From: a bacterium | GTDB lineage: Bacteria > Hinthialibacterota > Hinthialibacteria > OLB16 | DNA length: 64,000 nt | Direction: 5' to 3' | Assembly: GCA_022072055.1 (NCBI GenBank) | Contig: JAJVIK010000007.1 | Location: forward strand, 248,001-312,000 | Shown: positions 27,772 through 36,417 of the stretch, one piece after another | How positions within the stretch are numbered: the stretch's first letter is position 1 | How the letters are laid out: each line of letters starts with the position of its first letter | Translations under genes and position numbers: made by a program | The notes under the pieces: generated by a model | The model's input: only the letters and a program-made list of their open reading frames with translations | Databases searched by the model: none | What the model was told of the DNA's origin: nothing

Positions 27772-28872
27772 ATGTCCCGACCTCTCAGGATCGCCATCGA
27801 GTGGAGGGCCCTGTCCGAAACCCCCTCGCACTTCGCGTTGCTCCGGGAACTTTCCGCTCGCGGCGGACATCCGATCCTCGCGTTGCTCGAACCCCCATGT
27901 CCCGCTGGAAATTCCGGGCCGATCAAGACCCACCCCGTGCGGCGTCGTTTTCGGATTCATCCGACGGTCAGCTTCCTTACCGGCTGGAAGCGCCCCCTGG
28001 AGACTTTCCAGCCCGATGTATTCCTTGGTCTTGAGGAGCCGTATTCAATCCAGTCGCCGGCGTTCCTCCGTTGGGCGCGGAAGTATCGGGTTCCCTTGAT
28101 CCTCCTCACCTGCCAGAACATTGAACGAAGCCTTCCCTTCCCCTTCGAGCATGTGGAGAGAACGGTCCTTGCGGGCGCAAGCGGTCTGTGGTGTCTCAAC
28201 TCCGAGGCTGAGCAGCGGGCGCGAAGGCGCGGGTTTCGCGGGGTCTCGCGGGTGATCCCACTCGGAACCGACCTTCCCGCAAGGGTGACGGAGCGCGCGG
28301 GCCCGAGCGAAACCTTCACGGTCGGCTATGTCGGACGTCTGGCGCGCGAGAAAGGGGTCTCCGACCTGATTGCGGCGGCGGCCCGTGTGGGGGCGCGGGT
28401 TGTCGTGGCCGGGGCCGGACCGGAAGAGGGGGCCTTAAGAGGCTTGGCGCGGCGCCTTGGGGTGTCCGCGGACTGGCTCGGGTGGCGCTCGGGGGAGTCC
28501 CTGGCCAAGGTCTACCCGCTTCTGGATGCCTTGGCGCTCCCCTCGCACACCACGCCCACTTGGAAGGAGCAGTTCGGACGGGTGCTCATCGAGGCCATGG
28601 GCACGGGAGTCCCGGTGGTTGGGTCGGATTCGGGGGAGATTCCACGGGTGATCGGGGAGGCTGGGCTGATCTATCCCGAGGGAGACATCGCGGCCCTGAC
28701 CGAGCGCCTGGGGCGGCTTCAGCACGACCGGGGGTTGTGGAAAGACCTGTCGAAGCGCGGGGTGGAGCGGGTCCGAGACCGGTTTACCTGGGAGCGAATC
28801 TCTGGCATGCTGGGCGAGTTGATCGAGGAAACTCTCGCGCGGGCGGTGAGTCCGGAAGCGAAAAAGGGTTGA
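27772..28872 (+). CDS. Glycosyltransferase, GT4 (GT-B) family
   Basis: A 366-aa glycosyltransferase that moves a sugar from a nucleotide donor. The C-terminal Rossmann half shows the group 1 signature: FTVGYVGRLAREKGVSDLI, then the E-x7-E-like donor site in EQFGRVLIEAMGTGVPVVGSDSGEIPRV. The N-terminal half is variable as usual. The start ATG 27772 has GGGAGCGAG ahead. Acceptor and donor cannot be assigned. It stands alone, after a terminator and 280 bases before the peptidase gene. Confidence 0.9.
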   Translation: MSRPLRIAIEWRALSETPSHFALLRELSARGGHPILALLEPPCPAGNSGPIKTHPVRRRFRIHPTVSFLTGWKRPLETFQPDVFLGLEEPYSIQSPAFLRWARKYRVPLILLTCQNIERSLPFPFEHVERTVLAGASGLWCLNSEAEQRARRRGFRGVSRVIPLGTDLPARVTERAGPSETFTVGYVGRLAREKGVSDLIAAAARVGARVVVAGAGPEEGALRGLARRLGVSADWLGWRSGESLAKVYPLLDALALPSHTTPTWKEQFGRVLIEAMGTGVPVVGSDSGEIPRVIGEAGLIYPEGDIAALTERLGRLQHDRGLWKDLSKRGVERVRDRFTWERISGMLGELIEETLARAVSPEAKKG

Positions 28873-28978
28873 GTCTCTCGCCGGTGATGACGATGATGGG
28901 ACCGGGATGGACTCGCCTGGGGGTGGATTTCTTCGATCCAGGTCCAGCCGAAAAGGGCTAAGTCCAATGCTGAAAGGG

Positions 28979-29040
28979 GGATAGGGGAGGCAATTTTCCC
29001 TTGACAGGATTGTTGGGGAGGGGTTAGACTTCCCCTATCC
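28979..29040 (+). promoter_or_regulatory. Promoter flanked by an inverted repeat, before the LysM-M23 gene
   Basis: TTGACA at 29001-29006, then TTAGAC at 29024-29029 (17-base spacer) or TAGACT one base later. The promoter is framed by a 10-base inverted repeat, GGATAGGGGA at 28979-28988 and TCCCCTATCC at 29031-29040. The arms bracket the promoter symmetrically enough to be a repressor site or a cruciform. Transcription would start near 29037, about 118 bases before ATG 29155. Apart from this the gap 28873-29154 shows nothing. Confidence 0.6.
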
Positions 29041-29154
29041 TGTTTGGGCTGATTGTTGGACCTGACCGACAGCGTGCTTAGGGACTACGGCTACTTCGTG
29101 CAACATCTGGGAGATGTCTCCTGGGCCGGGCCGCAAGCCTGTTCGGGGGCGAGG

Positions 29155-30741
29155 ATGGTCAATCGAGTGATTCTCGCTCTGCGAATGGTTCTGGTGGTTG
29201 GCTTGCTTACCGGTGCGTCCGGGCTTTTCCCCAAGAATAGCGCTTCTCCCGCCCTTATCTCCGAATTTCTCCAAGTTTCCCCAGTCGAGGCCTCGCTTCC
29301 CGGCCCCTCGGTGCAGGCCCCCGCGTCGGATGCGGGGCGTCTTGAGAGTTGGCCGGAGCTTGAACCCGATTCGGCCGAGACAGTCACCCAGGAGCCTTCC
29401 AAGCCGGAAACGGTGGAGCGTGGGCTCCCTTCCTCCGAGGAGAAGGTGGCGGTGAGCACCCCCGAGGCGCCGAAGCCGGAGCCGGTGATCCTTGCCAAAG
29501 CGGAGACCCCGGCTGAGACCTCACCCGCACTGAATGCCGCCGAGGACCTCCCGGAGCTCGCCGAGGAGGAGGAAGAGGGCGAGACCGAGGTGGTCTTTGA
29601 GGAAGACCTTCCCGCGGAAACTGAAAGCAAACCCGGAGAACCCGCTTCCAAGCCGAAGCACAAGGGCTATGTGATTCGCCCGGATGGCGATGATCTGGTG
29701 GTGTATGACTCCGAGGGGGTTGAGATTTTCCGAAAGACCCGCACCAAGGCCCGCACACGGACCCTGTTGGGCGAGCAAGAGAAGACCCCTCCGGTCCAGA
29801 AGGCGCCGCTTTCCGTGGTGAAGCATCAAGTGGTTGAGGAGACCCCGCCGGCGGAGCCGCTGCCGGGGGCGGAGAAAATCCCCACTCCGGTCGCCGGCGG
29901 GCCGGTAGTGGTGGAGGTCAAGCGTGGCGACACCCCTGCGAGCATTGCCAGGCGCTTCGCGGGACTGACGGCCGAGGAATTGATGAAGGCCAACGGGATC
30001 ACCGATCCGACCAAGCTCCGGATCGGCCAGAAGTTGGTGATTCCGGCGGACAATCCGGAGGGGGTCAAGCACACGGTCAAGGCGGGGGAGACCCTATCCG
30101 AATTGCTCCGGCTGTATGAAATCGCGGACCTGAACGCGGTGTGCGACGCCAACAGCTTGCCGCGCACCACGAACGTGGTTCCCGAGGGGACTGTGCTGTT
30201 CCTGCCGGGGGCCAAGCCATTGCCGCAGACCGCGAGCAAGAAGCGCTCTCACGCCCTGGTGATCGATCCCTCGAAGTTCAAGGGGAAGGATGGGTGGACC
30301 TGGCCGTTGGAGGGCGAGCTGCAAGTCAGCAGCCCTTATGGGTTGCGGGTGGACCCGTTCCAGGTGTATCGCCAGAAGAAGGTGGCGGCTGGAGGCGGTA
30401 ATGAGAGGCGGAAGATGTCGTTCCACCATGGGGTCGACATGAGCGTGCCGAAAGGGACCCCGGTGAAGGCGGCGCGCGCCGGCGAGGTGATCAAGCGTCA
30501 GATTTCACGGCGCGGGCACGGAAACATGATTGAGATCCGTCACGATGACGGTTGGTGCACGGTCTATTCGCACAACAGCGAATTGCTGGTGGATGTGGGG
30601 GACAAGGTGGAGCAGGGTCAGGTGATCGCGTATTCGGGGAGCACGGGTCGCTCGACCGGTCCGCACCTGCACTTTGAGATTCGCCGTCCCGACCAGCGCA
30701 GCGTGGACCCGCGCCTGTTCCTCGGCGCCCCGACGGAATAA
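29155..30741 (+). CDS. LysM-M23 murein hydrolase (or activator)
   Basis: A 528-aa envelope protein. A hydrophobic N-terminus (MVLVVGLLTGASG) is followed by about 200 residues of acidic, Pro/Glu-rich linker. Two LysM domains then bind peptidoglycan: GDTPASIARRFAGLTAEELM and GETLSELLRLYEIADLNAV. A C-terminal M23 (LytM) domain has HHGVDMSVPKGTPVKAA and TGPHLHFEIRRP, which carry the zinc-binding H-x3-D and H-x-H. The HxH and HxxxD residues are intact, so catalysis is possible. The start ATG 29155 is uncertain; the frame is open to 29053. It is likely an outer or periplasmic cell-wall hydrolase of the NlpD/EnvC type. Confidence 0.88.
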   Translation: MVNRVILALRMVLVVGLLTGASGLFPKNSASPALISEFLQVSPVEASLPGPSVQAPASDAGRLESWPELEPDSAETVTQEPSKPETVERGLPSSEEKVAVSTPEAPKPEPVILAKAETPAETSPALNAAEDLPELAEEEEEGETEVVFEEDLPAETESKPGEPASKPKHKGYVIRPDGDDLVVYDSEGVEIFRKTRTKARTRTLLGEQEKTPPVQKAPLSVVKHQVVEETPPAEPLPGAEKIPTPVAGGPVVVEVKRGDTPASIARRFAGLTAEELMKANGITDPTKLRIGQKLVIPADNPEGVKHTVKAGETLSELLRLYEIADLNAVCDANSLPRTTNVVPEGTVLFLPGAKPLPQTASKKRSHALVIDPSKFKGKDGWTWPLEGELQVSSPYGLRVDPFQVYRQKKVAAGGGNERRKMSFHHGVDMSVPKGTPVKAARAGEVIKRQISRRGHGNMIEIRHDDGWCTVYSHNSELLVDVGDKVEQGQVIAYSGSTGRSTGPHLHFEIRRPDQRSVDPRLFLGAPTE

Positions 30742-30855
30742 AGCCGTTCCGCGGTTCTTTCCGGAGTTTCCTCAAGCCCGCCGGTCAACCTCGCATGGGG
30801 TGTTGGCGCCCCTCCTCGATTCATAAGTAAAGAAAAGCCGACCTTGAAGAAGAAT

Positions 30856-30933
30856 TGGTACGCCCGGCAGGGTTCGAACCTGCGACCAACGGTTTAGGAA
30901 ACCGCTGCTCTATCCGTGCTGAGCTACGGGCGC
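30856..30933 (-). tRNA. tRNA-Arg (anticodon CCT)
   Basis: A cloverleaf reads on the minus strand: acceptor GCGCCCG paired with CGGGCGT, D-arm GCTC/GAGC, anticodon stem GCGGT/ACCGT around the loop TTCCTAA, and T-arm GCAGG-TTCGAAC-CCTGC. The anticodon CCT gives arginine (AGG codons). The CCA end is encoded, and total length with CCA is 78 nt. The flanks (30742-30855 and 30934-31149) hold no gene. Confidence 0.95.
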
Positions 30934-31149
30934 CCCGAGAAACTCGCAACCTTCTCCAATCTTATCCGATTTCATTCCCCTTTCCAGCGGGACTGGCGGC
31001 CAAGCGCCCAAGCGGGAATTAAACCTCTCCCACCGGGGGGTCGATAATCCAGCTCGACTGCCGTCAGTGTGGAATGCCGCGCGTGTCCGTGCCGCGACCG
31101 TGAGGAAGCGGATGGGCCAGGCGGGGGAGATGTGGGGAGGAGCGGTTAA

Positions 31150-31911
31150 ATGGATATCGGGTCGCTCATCGGATTGTTGATCGCCATCGGGCTGCCGGTT
31201 GGGGCCGTGGTGATCGAGGGGAACCCGCTAGGGTTCTTCTCCGCGCACGCCACCATGATCGTGTTCGGCGGGATCATCGGCATCACCATCTTCAGCTTCC
31301 CGCTCCATCGAGTCTTCGCCATCGGAAGGATGCTCGGAAAGGTCTTTTTCCACAGTCCGGTCAACCCGCTCGAGACCATCGACCTCCTCAAGCAGTGCTC
31401 GGAGCGCGCGCGGCGGGATGGAATCCTCGCGCTGGAGCACATGGCCCCGCAGATCCGCGATGAGTTCCTGAAGAAGGGGATTCGCATGGCGGTGGATGGA
31501 CTCGAGCCGCACTCGATCAAGGAAACCCTCACCAACGACATCGCCTCCATGGAGCAGCGTCACTCCCAAGGGCAGTTTGTGTTCGAAAACCTGGCCACCA
31601 ACGGCCCCGCGTTTGCGATGATCGGGACCCTGATCGGCATGGTGGCGATGCTTCAGCACATGGAGGATCCCTCGTCAATCGGTCCTTCGATGGCGACCGC
31701 GCTACTGGCGACTCTCTATGGCGCGATGGTGGGATACTGCGTCGGCTTTCCGATTGTGAACCGCCTCAAGGAGCGTCACGCTGAGGAGGTTTTGCACAAA
31801 GAGATCATCATCGAGGGGATCATGGCGATCCAGGCCGGGGACAATCCGCGGGTGGTGGAGCAGCGCCTGCTCTCGTTCCTGCCGTTGGGGCAGCAGGTGA
31901 TCCCGGAGTAG
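31150..31911 (+). CDS. motA: MotA, proton-channel subunit of the flagellar stator
   Basis: A 253-aa inner-membrane protein that, with MotB, conducts protons (or sodium) to turn the flagellar motor. It has the usual short N-terminal transmembrane pair, then a cytoplasmic loop with ERARRDGILALEHMAPQI and a MotA-type SMEQRHSQGQ segment, then a second pair (PAFAMIGTLIGMVAMLQ, MATALLATLYGAMVGYCVGFP). The ATG has GGGAGGAGCGG before it. motB follows after 17 bases. No other flagellar genes are present, so the pair is orphaned here. Confidence 0.93.
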   Translation: MDIGSLIGLLIAIGLPVGAVVIEGNPLGFFSAHATMIVFGGIIGITIFSFPLHRVFAIGRMLGKVFFHSPVNPLETIDLLKQCSERARRDGILALEHMAPQIRDEFLKKGIRMAVDGLEPHSIKETLTNDIASMEQRHSQGQFVFENLATNGPAFAMIGTLIGMVAMLQHMEDPSSIGPSMATALLATLYGAMVGYCVGFPIVNRLKERHAEEVLHKEIIIEGIMAIQAGDNPRVVEQRLLSFLPLGQQVIPE

Positions 31912-31928
31912 GCTTGAGAGGAATCCCA

Positions 31929-32723
31929 ATGAGTCGTCGGCACAAAGGCGGACATGGCGGGGGCGGCGGGCACGCGCCGCTTTGGATGGTGTCGTGGGCG
32001 GACATGGCCACCCTGCTGATGTGCTTCTTTGTCCTCATGGTGGCTTTCGCGGATTTCAGCAAGGAGAAGATGCACCAGCCGATCAGCTCCATCCAGGTCG
32101 CGCTGACCCGCCCGTGGCCGTTCCCGGCCGGCGGGTTCGTGCCCCCGATCATTCAAGCGGGCTATGGTCGGCCTGGAAAGGGGGGGGAGAAGCTCAAGGA
32201 GGAGGAGGCCAAGGTTCAAGACCGGATCCGGCGCGCGGGGCTGGAGCACCAGTTGAGCGCCCGGGCGGAGCCGGATGGGCTTGCCTTAGTGACCCTTTCC
32301 TCGGTGCTCTTCCCGGAGAGGCGCGCGGAGCTCAAACCCGAAGCCTATGGGCCGCTCGGGAAGATTGCGGAAATTGTGAACGAATACCAGAACAAGGTCC
32401 GGGTGGAGGGGCACACCAGCAGCGCGACCCCGGAAGCGTCCTCTCCCTATCCCACGAATTGGGAGTTGTCCGGGGCGCGCGCCTCCGCGGTGCTCCGTTA
32501 CCTGGTGGAGCGTCACCAGATCGACCCGAAGCGGATGTCTTACTCGGGCTATGGCTCACAACATCCCCGCGCCGAGGAGACATCCCCGGCGGGGAGGGCC
32601 CTGAATGATCGTATTGAGATCAAACTCCTCATGGTCGAGCAGGGTTCTGAAGAGGAGGGCATTCTTCGCATTCGACATGAGGAGATTCCCGGTGACACCG
32701 AGGTGGGTCCGTCCGGGAAGTAG
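31929..32723 (+). CDS. motB: MotB, peptidoglycan-binding stator subunit
   Basis: A 264-aa partner of MotA. A short basic N-terminus precedes the plug/transmembrane segment PLWMVSWADMATLLMCFFVLM, which contains the channel aspartate (Asp25). The C-terminal half is an OmpA-like peptidoglycan-binding domain (VEGHTSSATPEASSPYPTNW, then LSGARASAVLRYLVE and MSYSGYGSQHP). The start ATG 31929 has GAGAGGAA upstream; a TTG at 31914 is less good. The P-loop gene that follows is 23 bases downstream. Confidence 0.92.
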   Translation: MSRRHKGGHGGGGGHAPLWMVSWADMATLLMCFFVLMVAFADFSKEKMHQPISSIQVALTRPWPFPAGGFVPPIIQAGYGRPGKGGEKLKEEEAKVQDRIRRAGLEHQLSARAEPDGLALVTLSSVLFPERRAELKPEAYGPLGKIAEIVNEYQNKVRVEGHTSSATPEASSPYPTNWELSGARASAVLRYLVERHQIDPKRMSYSGYGSQHPRAEETSPAGRALNDRIEIKLLMVEQGSEEEGILRIRHEEIPGDTEVGPSGK

Positions 32724-32746
32724 TCGTTGACCCAGGCGGCGCCGCC

Positions 32747-33349
32747 ATGCCCTTCACGTCCGTGATTTCACGAATTGCGCTCACCGGCGGTCCTGGAGGA
32801 GGCAAGACCTCGCTTCTCTCCCTTGTCGCGGAGCGAGCGCCGACATCCGCGGGCCTGTTTGCCGTGCCCGAGGCGGCCACCGTGTTGATTCGAGCCGGGC
32901 TTGTTCCGGGGTCCTTCTCCTTTCAGCGCGCGGTGTTTCACCTTCAATTATCCCTGGAAAACGCGGTGGCCGAGGCCACGGAGAGAGAAGGAGTCCTGGT
33001 GTGCGACCGGGGGACACTGGATTCGCTGGCCTACTGGCGGCTGCTCGGCGGGAGTGAGGAGGGGTTCTGGGAGTTCTCGGGGATGACTCGCGAGGAGCAC
33101 TTGGCGCGGTATCTGGGAGTGATTCATTTGGAGACCGCGGCGGTGGGAGCGAGCGAGCACTACACGCGCTCGGAGATCGGGCGGCCCGAGCCGCCGGAGG
33201 AGGCGGCGCGGATCGATTCGCTGTGCCGAAGCGCATGGGAGGGCCACCCGAACCGTGTGTTCATCCCGAACACTCCGGGGGGCTGGTCGGAGAAGCTCGA
33301 GCGCGCCTGGGCGGCGGTGGGGGGGATGATGGAGCACCGAGTGCTCTAA
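32747..33349 (+). CDS. P-loop NTPase of the AAA_28 type
   Basis: A 200-aa single-domain NTPase. The P-loop is GGPGGGKTS near residue 15, a Walker-B-like strand VLVCDRGTLDSLAYW follows at about 85, and the C-terminus carries FIPNTPGGWSEKLERAW. The layout fits AAA_28 (NadR-like) kinase/ATPases, which are found in many bacteria without assigned substrates. It follows motAB on the same strand but has no known link with motility. Its stop overlaps by a few bases the stop of the convergent epimerase gene. Confidence 0.8.
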   Translation: MPFTSVISRIALTGGPGGGKTSLLSLVAERAPTSAGLFAVPEAATVLIRAGLVPGSFSFQRAVFHLQLSLENAVAEATEREGVLVCDRGTLDSLAYWRLLGGSEEGFWEFSGMTREEHLARYLGVIHLETAAVGASEHYTRSEIGRPEPPEEAARIDSLCRSAWEGHPNRVFIPNTPGGWSEKLERAWAAVGGMMEHRVL

Positions 33350-34254
33350 GATCGGCGTGCGAGTTCACTCGCGTATTCGAGCCCAAGAGTGTCGGCATTG
33401 CTCCTGGCCCAATCACTGAGCCGTGTCTGCCCGGCTGGCTGTGAATCGGTATAGAGCAGGTTGTCCATCAGGCCCTTGATTTCATCACGGGTTAGCAGGA
33501 CATCTCGCATGACCAGTCCAATACACCAGCAGGCCCAATAACCGATCGTCGGAGATAGGGAAATGATGCGCCGCTGTTTACCGATTGCGGCTCCGATCTC
33601 CTCCACCAGCCCCCGGAACGTGAACGTCTCCGGACCGATGGCGTCGATCACGGAGTTTCCGGACTGCTTCCCCTCCCTCACGATCAGGTCCGCGAAGTCA
33701 CCCACATGGATCGGTTGGAGTCTGTAAGATCCATCCCCGAAGACCCCGAACAGGGGAAAGCGGCGGAGGCTCCAGGCAATATTGTTGATCAGGATATCCT
33801 CTCCCCCGAAGAGCACGGCTGGCCGGACAATAGTATGGGGATTCCCCGTTTCCGCAAGGCATCGCTCCAGCACAGCCTTGCCACGGAAGTATTCGAGGGG
33901 AGAATTCTCCGAAGGATTGGTGATGCTCACATGAACGATGCGCGAAACACCCGCCATCCTCGCGGCGTTAAAAAGCATCTTGGTGTTCTCAACAGCCTGA
34001 GAGTGGTTGAAATTGCGATGGTTGAAGCGGACCCAGTACGTATTATAGAGGACTTTCACTCCATCAAGGGATTTTGCCAACAGATTCGTGGAATCAAAGC
34101 GATAGGGAAAAACCTCAATTTGCTCCGCGAGGGAACTCTGACGCGCACGTGAGTGTGTCAGAGTCCGCACGCGATGCCCCTCGGCAAGGAGCCGTTCCGC
34201 AATTCGCCGCCCGGAATAGCCGAACGCCCCGGTGACCAAGTGAAGCTCGGACAT
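33346..34254 (-). CDS. NAD(P)-dependent epimerase/reductase (SDR-like)
   Basis: A 302-aa atypical short-chain dehydrogenase with the Rossmann motif LVTGAFGYSGRRIAERLL at its start. Later come the usual VENTKMLFNAARMAGVSRIVHVS strand-helix and the FRGKAVLERCLAETG region, where the classical YxxxK is replaced by YFRGK. The substrate is not predictable. It starts 27 bases after the end of the Tat-exported isomerase gene on the same strand, so the two are probably one unit. Confidence 0.85.
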   Translation of the reverse strand: MSELHLVTGAFGYSGRRIAERLLAEGHRVRTLTHSRARQSSLAEQIEVFPYRFDSTNLLAKSLDGVKVLYNTYWVRFNHRNFNHSQAVENTKMLFNAARMAGVSRIVHVSITNPSENSPLEYFRGKAVLERCLAETGNPHTIVRPAVLFGGEDILINNIAWSLRRFPLFGVFGDGSYRLQPIHVGDFADLIVREGKQSGNSVIDAIGPETFTFRGLVEEIGAAIGKQRRIISLSPTIGYWACWCIGLVMRDVLLTRDEIKGLMDNLLYTDSQPAGQTRLSDWARSNADTLGLEYASELARRS

Positions 34255-34281
34255 GGGGTAGAGGCCGCCCTGGGTGCGTTC

Positions 34282-35169
34282 CTACTGAAACCTCTCCAAG
34301 AGCTTCTTGCAGGCCAGGACTCCCTCGCGCTCAGAGAGCTTGTCCCCCTCGTATTCGATTCCCACCCAACCATTGTAACCGGCGTCCAGGACAATCTTCA
34401 TCATCTTGGAGTAGTCCGTGCGGGTCTCGTTCCCCTCCGAGTCGAATTCATGGCACTTGGCGCTCACCGCTTTGGCGTACGGCATGAACCGCCGCACCGC
34501 TTCATACCGATCGACCTCGTCAGGGAAGTTTCCAAAGTCCGGCAGGGTCCCGAAGTTCGGCTTATTGACCAGCTCCATCAGCGAAACCAGCTCATCCGGA
34601 TACGAGGACAGTCCGCCGTGGTTCTCGATGATCACATTGAGGCCCGCCTGAGCGGCGTAATCGCAAAGCTCGGAAAAGCTCTCGGCGGCGCGCTTGACCG
34701 CCTCGGAATCACCGTGTTTGCCGGAGCCGGAGTTGCAGCGGATGCTGTGGCACCCGAGCACCTGGGCGATATCCACCCACTTGTGGTGGTTCTTGGCGGA
34801 GAGCATGCGGAACGCCTTGTCGGGATGGGCCATGTCCCCCTCATTGTCGCACATGATGAGCAGGATCTTGACCTCGTTGTCCTCCGCGGCCTTCATGAAC
34901 TCCTTGAGGTAACCGTACTGGGGCGAGGGGAAGAAGCTGTTGACCAGCTCCAATCCGTGGATGCCGACTTCCTTGCAGAACTTGGGCTGCTCGATCATCT
35001 TCATGCCCTCGTTGTAGAAGGCCTTGTGAACCGACCAGGCGGCGAGTGAAATCTGAAACTTCATGGGTGCGCCCTCCTTCCGCTCCCCGGCGGCGAGCAG
35101 TGTTTCCGAGGCAAGCGCGGACGCGCCCGCCAGTATTCCCGCGTGTTTGAGAAACTCCCTGCGCTCCAT
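34282..35169 (-). CDS. Tat-exported TIM-barrel sugar isomerase/epimerase-like protein
   Basis: A 295-aa protein of the hydroxypyruvate isomerase/xylose-isomerase-like TIM-barrel family (AP_endonuc_2 fold). The N-terminus ERREFLKHAGILAGAS is a Tat signal, so the enzyme is exported folded. Conserved barrel-edge residues are visible in NVIIENHGG (metal glutamate), FGTLPDFGNF, KCHEFD and WVGIEYEG. The start ATG 35169 has GGAGGCGGCGAGA ahead; another in-frame Met, at 35184, overlaps that site. The substrate is unknown; families with this Tat-plus-barrel shape are numerous in Planctomycetota-like genomes. Confidence 0.88.
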   Translation of the reverse strand: MERREFLKHAGILAGASALASETLLAAGERKEGAPMKFQISLAAWSVHKAFYNEGMKMIEQPKFCKEVGIHGLELVNSFFPSPQYGYLKEFMKAAEDNEVKILLIMCDNEGDMAHPDKAFRMLSAKNHHKWVDIAQVLGCHSIRCNSGSGKHGDSEAVKRAAESFSELCDYAAQAGLNVIIENHGGLSSYPDELVSLMELVNKPNFGTLPDFGNFPDEVDRYEAVRRFMPYAKAVSAKCHEFDSEGNETRTDYSKMMKIVLDAGYNGWVGIEYEGDKLSEREGVLACKKLLERFQ

Positions 35170-35310
35170 TCTCGCCGCCTCCATGTTCAAGGGATCGTGG
35201 GCGGCATTGTGGCAAGAGGAGGCAGGGGAGGCAAGGAGCAATCCCCCCTGGATTAGCGGTACACCACCGCTGGGTGAGTGTGCTAAGCTTCCCGCCGGGA
35301 GGGCACTAAA

Positions 35311-35997
35311 ATGGCCAATAAAAGGCAGATTTCCGGCTTTACGCTCATCGAGCTTCTTATCGTCATCGCCATCATTCTCATCCTCATCGCCATCGCGCTG
35401 CCCAATTTCATGGAAGCTCAGTCCCGGGCGCGTCTCACTCGCACCAAGGGCGACATGCGCGGAATCGTGACCGCGGTGGAGGCCTTCCGCACCGAGCGGG
35501 ATGCCCTGCTGATCGACTTCTGGGACGACGGCACTCCGGAATCGGGCGTTCGCTGGCGCGAGAAGCTGGCCAGGGTGGGACGTAACCCGCAGTATGAATA
35601 CACCACCTTCGACGAGTGCTTCTATCCCCTCACCTCGCCGGTCAAGTACATGACCTCGGTCCCTCCCGACCTCTGGAACGACCCGAAAAAGGATGTTGGC
35701 TTCAGCGCGGGCGAAAAGGGGCAGTCCTACATCTATTTCGACGACGATCCGCTGTTCAAATTCTCCTGGGACCACTCGATAGACCGATTTGTGCCAACCC
35801 ATCCCGCACAGATTGAAACCAACACAAGGCCCCTTCAGGAGGGAGAATTCGCAATCCTGAGCCTCGGACCGGATGGGGTCATCGGCATCAAGAGCCTCAG
35901 TCGGGATGGACAGAAGCGCGGGTACCCCTACTCTCCGACCAATGGCACGCTGAGCGGGGGAGACATTGTGTTCCGGTCTCAAGGAAAGCCGGACTGA
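35311..35997 (+). CDS. Type IV prepilin-like protein
   Basis: A 228-aa pseudopilin. The class III signal is [20 protein letters not shown] with the cleavage glycine at residue 9 and the conserved Glu5 of the mature form. The [17 protein letters not shown] helix is typical of the long-chain pilin/pseudopilin families in Omnitrophota, Sumerlaeota and Planctomycetota. The rest is a compact soluble domain with DDGTPESG and [14 protein letters not shown]. The ribosome site GGGAGGG is six bases before the ATG. No assembly ATPase or peptidase gene is nearby; function could be in type II secretion or pili. Confidence 0.9.
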   Translation: MANKRQISGFTLIELLIVIAIILILIAIALPNFMEAQSRARLTRTKGDMRGIVTAVEAFRTERDALLIDFWDDGTPESGVRWREKLARVGRNPQYEYTTFDECFYPLTSPVKYMTSVPPDLWNDPKKDVGFSAGEKGQSYIYFDDDPLFKFSWDHSIDRFVPTHPAQIETNTRPLQEGEFAILSLGPDGVIGIKSLSRDGQKRGYPYSPTNGTLSGGDIVFRSQGKPD

Positions 35998-36039
35998 GGT
36001 TCCCATTCCGCCGTCCGCGGCCAATCAGGAGGGGCAAGG

Positions 36040-36417
36040 GTGGACATTTTTGAGCCGGGTTTTCTCAGCGCGGGAGTGAATGTCGCCTCCGAGCTTTCCG
36101 ACCTTGGAACGGCGGTCCCTTCCGCGAAACCTCGTGAAACCGAGCCACCCCAGGGTATACGGGAGCTCCAAAAGGAAGTGGCTCGCCAGCGCTTGCTCCT
36201 GGAAGTCCTGATCCGCGCCCTGGTGGACAAGGGGCTTTACACCCGCGAGCAACTCAACGCCATCGCCAACCTGGTGGACATGGAGGATGGAATCCGCGAT
36301 GGTCGCTACAACAAGAAGAAAGAGGTGCGCCAATGCGGCCGCTGCGGGCGCACCCTCCACAATGTCTCGGGAACCTGCCTTTACTGCGGGTATGAAGAGG
36401 TCATGGAGATTGTCTGA
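36040..36417 (+). CDS. Small zinc-ribbon protein of unknown function
   Basis: A 125-aa protein with a helical middle (LQKEVARQRLLLEVLIRALVDKGLY) and a C-terminal zinc ribbon formed by CGRCG and CLYCG. The start GTG 36040 has AGGAGGGG close before it. The helical part resembles the N-terminal zipper of some phage or regulatory adaptors, but I see no match strong enough to name. The stop TGA overlaps the ATG of the next gene by one base, so the two are coupled. Confidence 0.75.
   Translation: MDIFEPGFLSAGVNVASELSDLGTAVPSAKPRETEPPQGIRELQKEVARQRLLLEVLIRALVDKGLYTREQLNAIANLVDMEDGIRDGRYNKKKEVRQCGRCGRTLHNVSGTCLYCGYEEVMEIV

Noticed and set aside
35255-35271. Short inverted repeat AGCGGT/ACCGCT before the prepilin gene
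   Set aside because: Only 6 bp, no known operator of this shape; it may be chance.
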